Source: Streptomyces bacillaris | GTDB taxonomy: Bacteria > Actinomycetota > Actinomycetes > Streptomycetales > Streptomycetaceae | Direction of reading: 5' to 3' | Assembly (NCBI RefSeq): GCF_003268675.1 | Contig: NZ_CP029378.1 | Span: forward strand, 1,116,001 to 1,180,000 | DNA length: 64,000 bases | Made by a program: the position numbers and the translations under genes | Part shown: positions 44,818 to 55,233 of the stretch, piece after piece | How positions within the stretch are numbered: position 1 is the first letter of the stretch | How the letters are laid out: the number at the start of each line of letters is the position of its first letter | The notes under the pieces: model-generated | Told to the model about the DNA's origin: nothing | Databases searched by the model: none | The model's input: only the letters and a program-made list of their open reading frames with translations

Positions 44818-45629
44818 CCGCCCCATCCACCGACAGCCTGGTCCCGCTCCGCGCGGGCGGCGACGGCCCGCCTGTGTACTGCGTCCACCCGGTCTCCGGC
44901 TCGCCGTACTGCTACACCGACCTGGCCTCACGGCTCGATGCCGGCACCCCCGTGTTCGGCTTCGAGGCGCCCGGCTTCGACGGGTTCGACGAACCGGCCG
45001 GGTCGATCAGGGAGCTGGCCGAGGTGCACACGGCCACGCTCCGGGCCGCCCGCCCGCACGGGCCCTACCGGCTGCTCGGCTGGTCCCTGGGCGGGGTGGT
45101 GGCCTTCGAGATGGCCCGGCTGCTGGCCGCCGAGGGCGAGGAGGTGCCGCTGCTGGTGGTGATCGACGCGGCGCTGCCCGGCACCCAGCCGTTCCCGCCG
45201 GGTCCCGCGCTCGTGCGGTACTTCCTCCACGACTTCCTGGGGCTGGTGAGCGGCGGGGCCCCCGAGCTGGACCGGGCGCTCGCGAAGCTCGCCCCGGAGG
45301 CGGGCCCGCAGGAGCGGCTGGAGGCCATCGCGGAGTCGGGGACCGTACCGGAGGAGTTCGACGCGGAGTTCCTGCTGGAGCGGTTCACCCTCTTCCGGGC
45401 CCATGCCCACGCGATGGTGGACCATGTGATCGACGGGGTCCACGACGGGCCGACCACCCTGGTCAGGGCCGAGGAGTCCGAGCCGCATCTGCTGCTCTGG
45501 GAGCCGTACGCGACCCGGCTCGACCAGCACACCGTGCCGGGCGACCACCACTCCATCTGGCGGGAGCCGGGGCTCGTGGCCATCGCGGACATCGTCAACC
45601 AGGCTCTGCGCGAGGGGACTTCGGCGTGA
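44814..45629 (+). CDS. Stand-alone NRPS thioesterase
   Basis: This 271-residue alpha/beta hydrolase of the thioesterase class has its nucleophile Ser in LLGWSLGGVVAFE, Asp in LLVVIDAALPG (or a later acid), and His in PGDHHSIWREPG. It starts with PVYCVHPVSGSPYCY, typical of chain-releasing TE domains (TE-I like) as well as editing TE-IIs. No TE is fused to either NRPS, so it is the likely release enzyme. GTGA overlaps at both ends tie it to the NRPS and the exporter. Confidence 0.9.
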   Translation: MTAPSTDSLVPLRAGGDGPPVYCVHPVSGSPYCYTDLASRLDAGTPVFGFEAPGFDGFDEPAGSIRELAEVHTATLRAARPHGPYRLLGWSLGGVVAFEMARLLAAEGEEVPLLVVIDAALPGTQPFPPGPALVRYFLHDFLGLVSGGAPELDRALAKLAPEAGPQERLEAIAESGTVPEEFDAEFLLERFTLFRAHAHAMVDHVIDGVHDGPTTLVRAEESEPHLLLWEPYATRLDQHTVPGDHHSIWREPGLVAIADIVNQALREGTSA

Positions 45630-46945
45630 GCGAGGACAGCGGCCGGACGGAATCCGGCACCGCGACGGCCAAGGGGGCCGAGCCCCCGCCACCGCGCAGC
45701 CTCTGGCACAACCGGGACTTCATGGTCTTCTGGGTGGGCGAGGGGCTCTCGCTGTACGGCACCCAGATAGCCAATCTCGCCCTGCCGCTCACCGCGGTCC
45801 TGGTCTTCCAGGTCGGGCCCGAGGAGCTGGGGCTGCTCCGCTTCGCCCAGCTGGTGCCGTTCCTGGCGCTCGCCCTGGTCTTCGGGGTCTGGGTGGACCG
45901 GGTGCGCAAACGCCCGGTGATGCTCTGGGCCAACGTCGTCCGGATGGTCCTCATCGGCCTGGTGCCGCTGCTGTACTACGCGGAGCTGCTCACCCTGCCG
46001 ATGCTGTACGCGCTGGCGTTCGGGGTCGGCACGGCGGCGGTGCTCTTCGACGTCAGCTGGATGAGTTACGTACCGGTGCTGGTGAAGGACAAGCGCAGTC
46101 TGCTGGAGGCCAACACCAAGCTCAACGCCACCCTGTCGTCGGCCGATGTGGCCGGGCCCGGGATCGCGGGAACGCTGGTCACCGCCTTCTCGGCGCCCGC
46201 CGCGATGGCCGCCAACGCGTTCTCGTACGCCCTGTCGGTGATCTCGCTGCTGCTGGTGCGGGCACCCGAGCCGGACCCGCCGCCCCGCACCGAGAAGCGG
46301 CGGCTCCGCGCCGAGCTGGCGGAGGGGCTGCGCTGGGTCTTCGGCAACCGGTGGCTGCGGGCGATCGGGCTGGTCGGCTGCTCCTGCAACTTCTTCCTGA
46401 CCATGGTGCAGTCGCTGTTCCTGCTGTACGCGGTGCGGGACAAGGAGCTGTCGGCGGCGACCATCGGCTTCGTGATGGGCGCGGCGGCGGTGGGCGGGCT
46501 GCTCGGGGCGCTGATCTCCGGGATGGTGGTGCGCCGGCTCTCGGTGGGGACGGCCTACCGGGTCTCGGTCTCGATCATCTTCCTGGGCCCGCTGCTGATC
46601 CCGGCGGCGGGCGGCCCCTCGTGGCTGCTGGTGGGGCTCTTCGTGGCCTCGTTCTTCCTGGAGTACTTCGGCTCCAGCATCTCCAACGTGATCATCGTGA
46701 GTCTGCGGCAGAGCATCACCCCGCAGCCGCTGATGGGCCGGATGACGGCCGCGATGCGGATGCTGCTGTACGGCGGCGGGGCGCTCGGCGGGCCGGTCGG
46801 CGGGGTGCTGGCCGGGGTGCTGGGGCTGCACGCGGCGCTCTGGGTGGCGGGGGTGCTCTCGGCGGCGATGCTCGTGCCGATCATTCTGTCGCCGGTCGGG
46901 AAGCTGCGCACGATGCCGACGGGTCCGGAGGAGCTGCCGGCCTGA
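45626..46945 (+). CDS. MFS exporter (MFS_3/enterobactin-exporter type)
   Basis: This 439-residue transporter has about twelve membrane helices, a start of HNRDFMVFWVGEGLSLYGTQI and the inter-helix motif GVWVDRVRKRPVMLW. It is the last gene of the NRPS operon and overlaps the TE gene, so it is the likely efflux pump for the product (self-resistance or export). A perfect hairpin lies just after it. Confidence 0.9.
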   Translation: MSEDSGRTESGTATAKGAEPPPPRSLWHNRDFMVFWVGEGLSLYGTQIANLALPLTAVLVFQVGPEELGLLRFAQLVPFLALALVFGVWVDRVRKRPVMLWANVVRMVLIGLVPLLYYAELLTLPMLYALAFGVGTAAVLFDVSWMSYVPVLVKDKRSLLEANTKLNATLSSADVAGPGIAGTLVTAFSAPAAMAANAFSYALSVISLLLVRAPEPDPPPRTEKRRLRAELAEGLRWVFGNRWLRAIGLVGCSCNFFLTMVQSLFLLYAVRDKELSAATIGFVMGAAAVGGLLGALISGMVVRRLSVGTAYRVSVSIIFLGPLLIPAAGGPSWLLVGLFVASFFLEYFGSSISNVIIVSLRQSITPQPLMGRMTAAMRMLLYGGGALGGPVGGVLAGVLGLHAALWVAGVLSAAMLVPIILSPVGKLRTMPTGPEELPA

Positions 46946-46959
46946 CCGTGGCGGAGGTG

Positions 46960-46999
46960 CCGGTGGGGCGGACGCGGTTCTCCGGGTCCGCCCCACCGG
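46960..46999. terminator. Bidirectional hairpin between the NRPS operon and SARP gene
   Basis: The perfect 14-bp arms ccggtggggcggac and gtccgccccaccgg enclose a 12-base loop. It sits between the convergent MFS and SARP genes. Confidence 0.85.
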
Positions 47000-47022
47000 T
47001 CTTCGGCTGCCGCAGACACCCC

Positions 47023-48717
47023 CTAGCGCAGGACTGCCGTACGGAGGTCCGTCTGCTCCCGGGTCGGCGGCGCCGGGGCCTCCCGCCCGGTTCCGGCCTC
47101 CCACTCGACCAGCCGGATCAGGGCCGCCTCGCGGTGCCGGGGCGACTCGCGCTCCGCGCAGGCGGCGGCGAACCCCTCGACGAGGGCGGAGAGCGGGACG
47201 GCGGGGTTGGCGGCCAGCTCCTCTGCGGCGATGCGCAGGGCCAGGGGCAGTCCGCCGCAGAGCCGTACCAGCCGTACCGCGGCCGTCTCCTGACCCCGGA
47301 GCCTGCCGCCGCAGAGGCTGGTGAGCAGGGTCGCCGCGTCGTGGTCGGCGAGCGGGCCCATCGTGAGGACATGGGCGCCGTCGCGGGCGGCCAGTCCGCT
47401 GAACCGCTGTCGGCTGGTGGCCAGGACGCAGGACGAGCCGCGCGGTATGAGCGGCCTCAACTGGTCGGCTCCGAGCGCCTCGTCGAGCACCACGAGCATC
47501 CGGCGGCCGTGCAGCAGGCTGCGGTAGAGCGTGGTGCGGCCCGCCACGTCGGCGGGCATCCGGGAGCGCTCGACGCCGAGGCTGGCCAGGAGCTGTTCCA
47601 GGGCGTCCGAGGCGGTCAGCGGCCTCCCCTGGCGGCCCGTGCCGCACAGGTCCACGTAGAGCTGTCCGTCCGGGAAGCGGTCCAGCAGCCGGTGGGCCAG
47701 CTCCAGCACGAACGCCGTCTTGCCCACGCCCGGGGGCCCGTCGACGACGGCGATGGGGGTGCTGGCACCGTAACCGCCCCGCTCGTCGTCCAACAGCTCC
47801 GCCAGTTGCCCGAGTTCCTCCGTCCGGCCCACGAATCCGCGCGCCAGCGGCGGGAGTTGGATGGGCCGGGAGAGATCGGGGGCGGTGCTCGCGGGGCGTA
47901 AGGGGCGGGGTGGCACGGTCGGTCCGCCGCCCCGTCCGAGCCGGGGGTGTCCGGCCAGGATCTGCTGGTGGAGGCTGCGCAGTTCGGCGCCGGGCTCGAT
48001 GCCCAGCTCCCGGTTGAGCAGCCGCCGCGTCTCGGTGTAGACGGCCAGCGCGTGCGCCTGGCGGCCGCTGCGGTAGAGGGTGAGCATCAGCAGCCAGCGC
48101 AGCTTCTCGCGCAGCGGCTCCTCGCCCACGGCGGCGGAGAGTTCGGTGACCGCCTCCGCGTGGCGCCCGGCCTCCAGCATGTCGGCGGCCCACTCCTCGA
48201 CGGCGGTCAGCCGCAGGTCCCGCAGCCGGGTGCGCTCCACGGCGGCGAAGGGGCCCGGCACCCCCGAGTACGCGTCGCCGTGCCAGAGCGCGAGGGCCTC
48301 CTCGTACCGCCGTACGGCCTCGTCCGGGCTTCCCCCGGTCCGGGCTCTGCGGGCCCGCGCGTGGCGCCGGGCGAAGAGCGTGGCGTCCACCTGCTCGGGG
48401 TCCATCCGCAGGCAGTAGCCGCCGGAGACCGAGGTGAGGATGGACCCCGCCGCCCGCCTCCCGCGCCCGGGCTCCAGGGCGCGGCGCAGCCCGGCCACAT
48501 AGGTGTGGACGCCGTTCGTCGCGGTCTGGGGGATGTCACCGTCCCAGAGCGCGTCGATGATGTGGTCGACCCCGACCACCTCGCCCGCCCGGCTGGCGAG
48601 CAGGGCGAGCACCGCGCGCTGCTTGGGAGGGCCGAGAGGCACCTCCTGGCCGTCCCGCCAGACACGTACCGGCCCCAAGAGCTGTATGCGCAACGGTTCC
48701 CCCGACGTGGCCAACAC
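47023..48717 (-). CDS. SARP-family regulator with NB-ARC domain and a TTA codon
   Basis: This 564-residue regulator has an OmpR-like winged helix (LRIQLLGPVRVWRDGQEV...), a bacterial transcriptional activation domain (~100-240) and an NB-ARC-type P-loop NTPase (DGPPGVGKTAFV). This is the AfsR/DnrI class, cluster-situated activators of antibiotic genes. Residue 273 (between BTAD and NTPase, RPLRPAS) is encoded by TTA (47899-47901), the rare Leu codon read by the bldA tRNA. GTG at 48717 follows aggagg at good spacing; it is convergent with the NRPS operon. Confidence 0.92.
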   Translation of the reverse strand: MLATSGEPLRIQLLGPVRVWRDGQEVPLGPPKQRAVLALLASRAGEVVGVDHIIDALWDGDIPQTATNGVHTYVAGLRRALEPGRGRRAAGSILTSVSGGYCLRMDPEQVDATLFARRHARARRARTGGSPDEAVRRYEEALALWHGDAYSGVPGPFAAVERTRLRDLRLTAVEEWAADMLEAGRHAEAVTELSAAVGEEPLREKLRWLLMLTLYRSGRQAHALAVYTETRRLLNRELGIEPGAELRSLHQQILAGHPRLGRGGGPTVPPRPLRPASTAPDLSRPIQLPPLARGFVGRTEELGQLAELLDDERGGYGASTPIAVVDGPPGVGKTAFVLELAHRLLDRFPDGQLYVDLCGTGRQGRPLTASDALEQLLASLGVERSRMPADVAGRTTLYRSLLHGRRMLVVLDEALGADQLRPLIPRGSSCVLATSRQRFSGLAARDGAHVLTMGPLADHDAATLLTSLCGGRLRGQETAAVRLVRLCGGLPLALRIAAEELAANPAVPLSALVEGFAAACAERESPRHREAALIRLVEWEAGTGREAPAPPTREQTDLRTAVLR

Positions 48718-49463
48718 TCGGTCGCCTCCTGTGATCGTGTTGCGTGCGCACGGCACCGCCTCGGTACGGTGGCCGGCAGCTGGTGTCCGGGGGGCGGCTC
48801 GCGCCAGGTCCCGGTGGGGCGCCCCGGGAGGCGCCGCGACGGAGCCCCGGACCCATGGGCGGCTCCGGGTGGTCGTGCCCGGCATCCGGGCACGCACGGC
48901 TCAGGGCCGGTGGGCCGGACACGCCCGCGGGATCACGATCCGCGTGGGCGTCTCCCCGGCGGTTTCCCGGCGGGTCGAAGGACATCGGGCGGAATGCAGA
49001 CACCCGACGGGATTCCGGGCGGCACAATTCCTCTTCCGATCCGCACCCGCCCCGAAGATCAACACGGCCTCGCCGTCGATGACCACTTCAGGCGCCTCTC
49101 TTCCGGCCATTCCTGTATCCCTGAAACGTACGCGTAAGGTAACAGTAGCGGGGCGATAGTGGGTTGTCACTGACGCCTTTTCCGCGCCGCCTCAAGGGCC
49201 CAACTCGCCCTGGGGGGCGGCTCCGTGGCGATTCGCGAGGTGATCCCGACGCGTTCGCGCACTTCATCGGGGGTGGCCGAATATTCCCCGGCCGTCCAGT
49301 TTATGTGCAGCACGCTTCTGTCAAGCTTTCCCCTCCAGCTATTTCGCCCGAACGGCATATGCCCCCCGCCTTCCCTGCCCAGGACACGGATTCGCCTCCA
49401 TGGCCGGAAGATTCGGCCCGATCCGGCCGGTTCGCAGGTTGCCTCGCGAAGAAAGATGGATGT
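48718..49463. other. Divergent intergenic region between SARP and TetR genes
   Basis: This stretch of 746 bases has no gene I can support. Open frames on both strands (for example 48901-49170, minus) lack a ribosome-binding site and family features. It is presumably the shared control region of the two regulators. Confidence 0.5.
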
Positions 49464-50204
49464 ATGGAGCCCCGCGGACAACGCTCCGGCCGGACCGGCC
49501 GCCCGCCCCGCCTCTCCCAGGAGGCGATCCTCGTCGCCGCACAGCGCATTCTCGACACGGAGGGTCCGGAGCGGCTCTCCATGCGCCGACTGGCCCGGGA
49601 GATGTCCAGTACGGCCATGGCCCTCTACCACCATGTGCAGGACAAGGACGAGCTGCTGCTGCTCCTGCTCGACGCGCACGCCCGGCGCTACCCCCGCCCC
49701 GTGCTGCCGAGCGACCCGCGCACACGGCTCCTCGCCTCCGCCCAGGTGCTGCACGATCTGCTCGCGGACTGCCCGTGGATCGCGGAGGTGCTCTCCTTCG
49801 ACGACTTCGTCAGCGAGTCCGCGCTGTGGATCGTGGAGAACATCGTGGACGCGGCGGTCGAGTGCGGGATGGCCCTGGAGGACGCCGTGTACGCGTACCG
49901 CGTGATCTGGCACTACACCGCGGGGGTCCTCGCCATCCGGGCCGGCAGGGAGCGCGTCCAGGCGCGGGCCGAGCGCCCGGAGCACCGCGAACACGCCCTG
50001 GAATTCCTGGACTCGGTGGACTTCCCCCGGCTCAACGCGGTCGGCAGACGGTGGGCCGGGCTGACCGCCCGGGACGACCACCGCAAGGGCCTGGAGGCGG
50101 TGGTGGCCGGGCTGCTGGAGCAGAAGGCGGGGAGCGGGGCCGGGGAGAGGGCGGCGGTGGCGGGGGCCGGGGCGGAGGCCGTACAGGGCTGTCCGTGCTG
50201 CTGA
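49464..50204 (+). CDS. TetR-family regulator
   Basis: This 246-residue protein starts RTGRPPRLSQEAILVAAQRILDTEGPERLSMRRLAREMSSTAMALYHHVQDKDEL, a TetR N-terminal HTH, and a C-terminal ligand domain rich in helices (TetR_C-like). The end (AAVAGAGAEAVQGCPCC) is low-complexity and may be an artefact of late stop. It may control the NRPS cluster or its exporter. The start is the ATG before EPRGQRSG with a weak ribosome-binding site. Confidence 0.85.
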   Translation: MEPRGQRSGRTGRPPRLSQEAILVAAQRILDTEGPERLSMRRLAREMSSTAMALYHHVQDKDELLLLLLDAHARRYPRPVLPSDPRTRLLASAQVLHDLLADCPWIAEVLSFDDFVSESALWIVENIVDAAVECGMALEDAVYAYRVIWHYTAGVLAIRAGRERVQARAERPEHREHALEFLDSVDFPRLNAVGRRWAGLTARDDHRKGLEAVVAGLLEQKAGSGAGERAAVAGAGAEAVQGCPCC

Positions 50205-50238
50205 ACCACGCCTGTGCGACCGGTGGGCGACGGCCCGA

Positions 50239-51156
50239 CTACCCGTGCGCCACCGGTGGGTTGAAGCGCGAGAAGTCCGGGTCGCTCCAGCGGAGCCGTA
50301 CCGCGTCCTGCGTCTGCTGGACGGCCTCGACACGGAACTCCACCAGGCGCTGCGCCCCCGGTACGGCGGCCGCCTCGGCGCCGTCCCAGACGGTGTGGGC
50401 GGTGCCGGAGAGCTGGAGGAGGTCGCCGGTCTCCCAGTCGGGCACCAACAGCCCCGCCCCCGGGCCCAGTTCGAGGTTACCCAGGGTGAGGAACATGGCG
50501 TTGCCCGCGTAGTCGGGCCAGCGCAGCCGGGTGGGTGAGAGCACCTGGAGGAAGCCGGGGTTGCCGCCCCGGTGCGAGGCGTCGGCGTCGCCGTCCGGGG
50601 AGGCGGTGGCGATGAAGAAGCTGTCGGCGGTGGCGAGGGTGAGCTGCTGGACGGTGGTCAGCGCCTCGCCCCTGCGGACGGCCGTACGGCGGCCGCCCCG
50701 GTCCGGCGGGAGCAGGGCGTACTCCCGTTTCTGGAGGTATTTGGGGCAGTTGCCGATCACCTGGTCGAGGGCGATCCGTACGCCGTCGCCCTCGGGCCGC
50801 GCGACCCCGTTGAGGCGGATACGGCGGCGGGTCGCCGGTTCGATGGCGATCATGCCGACCCGGGTGCCGCTCTCCCGGAGCACCGCGCCGAGCGGGTCGT
50901 CGGCGGCGGGCCGGGCGGCAATGGTCAGGGTGCGGGGGTCCGGCACGGCGAGGAGGCCGGGGGCGCCGGTGAGCAGGGTGCTCCAGAGCCGCCCGGAGGC
51001 GTCGGCGGCGCCGATGACGATCATCGGCTGGCGGGCGAGGAAGAGCGCGGCGGCCTCGGGCACCGCGTCCCGGATGGCCCGGAGCGAACCGGCCGCCGGG
51101 TCGCGCAGTCCGGCCCGGTGCTGCACGGCGAGTTCGCCGTGGTGGTAGTCGGCCAT
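50239..51156 (-). CDS. Pyridoxamine 5'-phosphate oxidase-fold flavoprotein
   Basis: This 305-residue protein of the split-barrel FMN-binding family has ARQPMIVIGAADASGRLWSTLLTG near residue 40 and a second barrel half (ADSFFIATASPDGDADASHRGGNPGFLQVL). It lies between the NRPS region and gcl. Substrate unknown. It reads away from gcl's stop and is probably monocistronic. Confidence 0.82.
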   Translation of the reverse strand: MADYHHGELAVQHRAGLRDPAAGSLRAIRDAVPEAAALFLARQPMIVIGAADASGRLWSTLLTGAPGLLAVPDPRTLTIAARPAADDPLGAVLRESGTRVGMIAIEPATRRRIRLNGVARPEGDGVRIALDQVIGNCPKYLQKREYALLPPDRGGRRTAVRRGEALTTVQQLTLATADSFFIATASPDGDADASHRGGNPGFLQVLSPTRLRWPDYAGNAMFLTLGNLELGPGAGLLVPDWETGDLLQLSGTAHTVWDGAEAAAVPGAQRLVEFRVEAVQQTQDAVRLRWSDPDFSRFNPPVAHG

Positions 51157-51228
51157 GGTCGCTCCCGCCCTTCGCCCTGCGGCCCGGTGGGGCGACTGTA
51201 CTCCCGTGGCTCCCGTACGGCAGAGGGA

Positions 51229-51266
51229 AGGCCCCCGCCCCGGAGAGGAATCCGGTGCGGGGGCCT
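51229..51266 (-). terminator. Hairpin after gcl
   Basis: The arms aggcccccgc and gcgggggcct pair perfectly around an 18-base loop, 20 bases beyond the gcl stop. Confidence 0.75.
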
Positions 51267-51285
51267 GTCTGGGGGTGACGGTGCG

Positions 51286-53070
<1,785 letters not shown>

Positions 53071-53130
53071 TGAGTGCTCCTGCTCGGGATCGGTGGAGTC
53101 GGGCTCTGTCGCGCCACCTGAGAGCACCAA

Positions 53131-53166
53131 TTCCGTATTGCGGAAAATTAGTTCTGCTATACGGAA
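53131..53166. promoter_or_regulatory. Tandem operators before gcl
   Basis: The perfect palindrome ttccgtattgcggaa (53131-53145) is followed 21 bp on by ttctgctatacggaa (53152-53166). The sequence and spacing match the pairs before hyi and aceB. Confidence 0.78.
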
Positions 53167-53363
53167 GCAATCTAAAACGCGGGGGCATCGCCGTCAAGTA
53201 CGCCGATTCCCTCCCCAGAACCTCGCTCCTGGTGGACGATGGGGTGACGAGGGAGGCACGGAGCGCAGCCGTCGCGCGGGGCATGCCGGTGGAGGAGGCC
53301 GTTCCGCACGCCCGCGCCGGACGAGGACGCGGCTGCGCGGAGCCGTGCCGGAGGGAGAGCAAC

Positions 53364-54074
53364 GTGAAATCCGTGCCGGTCCGGTGTCCGGTCTGCAGCC
53401 GGGACCACGCCTATGTCGCACCGGCCTACCCGTGCCCGTGCGGAGCGCCCACCGCGCCGCCGCTGCTGCCCGGCGCCCCGGCGGTCCAGGTCGTCCGGCG
53501 CACCTGGGACGAGGACTGGGTCACCGTCCGCTGCACCGCCTGCGACCGGCGCGACCAGTGGCCGCAGCCGGAGCTGTGCTGCCCGTGCGGGACCCTGCTG
53601 CGGATACCGGTGCGCCCGGTGGACGAGCCCGCTGCCCCGCCGGGCCCCGTCGCCCCGGCCCACATCCCGCTGCCGCGCACCGCCGCCCACCCGCGCCCCG
53701 CGTTCCGGCCGCGGACGATCCGTACCGGCCATGACGCGGTGAGCGCGGCCGCCCTCTATCTGACCTGGCTCGGCTACCGGGAGGTGGCCCGGCCCCGGAC
53801 GCGGCCCGCGGGCGGGATCGACCTGCGGGCCACCGGGCTCGTCGCCCAGGTCGACGCCACGACCCGGCCGGTGGAGCTGCGCGCCGTGGAGTGCCTCTGG
53901 CTGAACGCCCTGGGCGCATCGGCGGCCGGGGTGTTCTTCTCCCTCGCGGGGTACGCGGCCGAGGCGCGGGCCCGGGCGGACGGGATCGGCCTCCCGCTCT
54001 TCGTCATGGACCTCGACGGGACGCCCCAGCCGGTGAACAGCCCGGCGGACGAGCTGGTCAGCACGGGGGCGTGA
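53364..54074 (+). CDS. Zinc-ribbon plus Mrr-like (PD-(D/E)XK-fold) protein, catalytic Lys absent
   Basis: This 236-residue protein has an N-terminal zinc-ribbon pair (CPVC, CPC, CTAC, CPC), a Pro-rich linker and a C-terminal Mrr/restriction-endonuclease-like domain (GGIDLRATGLVAQVDATTRPVE, FFSLAGYAAEARARAD). In active members the strand reads QVK; here it reads QVD, so nuclease activity is doubtful. GTG at 53364 follows ggagggagagc. An alternative long upstream frame overlaps the gcl promoter and is rejected. Confidence 0.7.
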   Translation: MKSVPVRCPVCSRDHAYVAPAYPCPCGAPTAPPLLPGAPAVQVVRRTWDEDWVTVRCTACDRRDQWPQPELCCPCGTLLRIPVRPVDEPAAPPGPVAPAHIPLPRTAAHPRPAFRPRTIRTGHDAVSAAALYLTWLGYREVARPRTRPAGGIDLRATGLVAQVDATTRPVELRAVECLWLNALGASAAGVFFSLAGYAAEARARADGIGLPLFVMDLDGTPQPVNSPADELVSTGA

Positions 54075-54150
54075 GGGCCGGGCCGGTTCCCGGGGGATGT
54101 TTTCGGGCCACCCCGTACCGGCGCCCCGCCCGGCGCGGCACACTGAGTAC

Positions 54151-54822
54151 ATGCGTATCCGCTCCGCCAGACGCTCCGATCTCCGCCTGCTCCAGGACAT
54201 CGAGCGCGCCGCAGGGGAACCCTTCCGCACCCTCGGCATGACCTCCGTGGCCGACGACGATCCGCCCCCGCTCGACCTGCTGGAGAACTACCGGCGGGCC
54301 GGGCGGTGCTGGGTGGCCACCGACCCCCTCTCCACCACCGGCGACCGGCCGCTCGCCTATGTGATCGCCGACCCCGTCGACGGGGCCCTGCACATCGAGC
54401 AGATCTCGGTGGACCCGGCCGCCGCCCGCCGGGGCATCGGCCGCGCGCTCATCGACCACCTCGCCGGGCTCGCCCCCGGGCAGGGCCTCACCGCCCTGAC
54501 CCTGACCACCTTCAGCGATGTCCCGTGGAACGCCCCGTACTACGCACGCATCGGTTTCCGTGTGCTGGCCGAGGGCGAACTCACGGATGGACTGCGCGCG
54601 ATCCGGGGCGAGGAGGCCCAGCACGGTCTGGACCGCTGGCCACGGGTCTGCATGCGCCGCGACCTGCTGCCCAGCGGCCCGGGGGCGGCGCCCTCGGTGC
54701 CGACCCCGGCGTCGGCGTCCGCAGCTCCGTCCGCGCCCTCTTCCGCCTCCTGCGCCGCGTCTCCCTCCCCTTCTTCCGCGTCGGCGGGAGCGGCGGCGGT
54801 CGCTGTCAGTGGCGCCCCGTAA
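54151..54822 (+). CDS. GNAT-family N-acetyltransferase
   Basis: This 223-residue protein has the acetyl-CoA-binding motif AARRGIGRALIDHL at residues ~90-105 and the GNAT ends PYYARIGFRVLAEGEL. The last 50 residues are an Ala/Ser/Pro tail without structure. The substrate is unknown. The ATG follows ctgagtac without a clear ribosome-binding site. Confidence 0.85.
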   Translation: MRIRSARRSDLRLLQDIERAAGEPFRTLGMTSVADDDPPPLDLLENYRRAGRCWVATDPLSTTGDRPLAYVIADPVDGALHIEQISVDPAAARRGIGRALIDHLAGLAPGQGLTALTLTTFSDVPWNAPYYARIGFRVLAEGELTDGLRAIRGEEAQHGLDRWPRVCMRRDLLPSGPGAAPSVPTPASASAAPSAPSSASCAASPSPSSASAGAAAVAVSGAP

Positions 54823-54831
54823 ACTAAGGGC

Positions 54832-55029
54832 ATGGATTTAACTCCCCGTCATGCCCTGGAGCCCGCCGTCGTCTCCGCCGCCCGGGCGAACGAGGCCATC
54901 CGCGCGCTCGTGGACTCGCGTGCGGGCCAGGACTGGTCCGCCGTGGAGTCCGCGACGTACGAGGTGCTGCTCGTCGAGTGGGCGGCGGCGACCCGGCCGG
55001 CCGGGTCCGACATCATCGAAGCCGCCTGA
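54832..55029 (+). CDS. Small conserved hypothetical protein
   Basis: This 65-residue acidic helical protein (MDLTPRHALEPAVVSAARANEAIRALVDS...WSAVESATYEVLLVEWAAATR) resembles a short streptomycete family that I recall but cannot name by function. It begins just after the GNAT gene and ends at a perfect hairpin, which supports it as real. Confidence 0.6.
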   Translation: MDLTPRHALEPAVVSAARANEAIRALVDSRAGQDWSAVESATYEVLLVEWAAATRPAGSDIIEAA

Positions 55030-55034
55030 CCCGA

Positions 55035-55070
55035 CCGGTCGCCGGGACCGTGCTCGGTCCCGGCGACCGG
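55035..55070 (+). terminator. Perfect hairpin
   Basis: The 15-bp arms ccggtcgccgggacc and ggtcccggcgaccgg enclose a six-base loop right after the small gene stop. The following 160 bases up to the next gene are GC-rich with no supported feature. Confidence 0.85.
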
Positions 55071-55233
55071 CGTACGGCGGGCCCGGCCCCGGCGCGTACG
55101 GCAACCGGTCTACGCCGTACGGCGCGACCCACGGCCGGGGGCTCCGGGCATCACCCCACGGCGGGAGGCGACCGGCACCGCCCCTCGACGGGGGACGGGC
55201 CGCACCACCCTCAGCGGGAGACGGGCGGCGACC

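Noticed and set aside
44928..48193. Very long antisense frames over the TE, MFS and SARP genes
   Set aside because: Low-complexity Arg/Pro/Ala sequence with no family motif; the opposite strand encodes recognisable proteins.
48901..49170. 89-codon minus-strand frame in the SARP-TetR gap
   Set aside because: No ribosome-binding site, no GC3 bias and no family resemblance.
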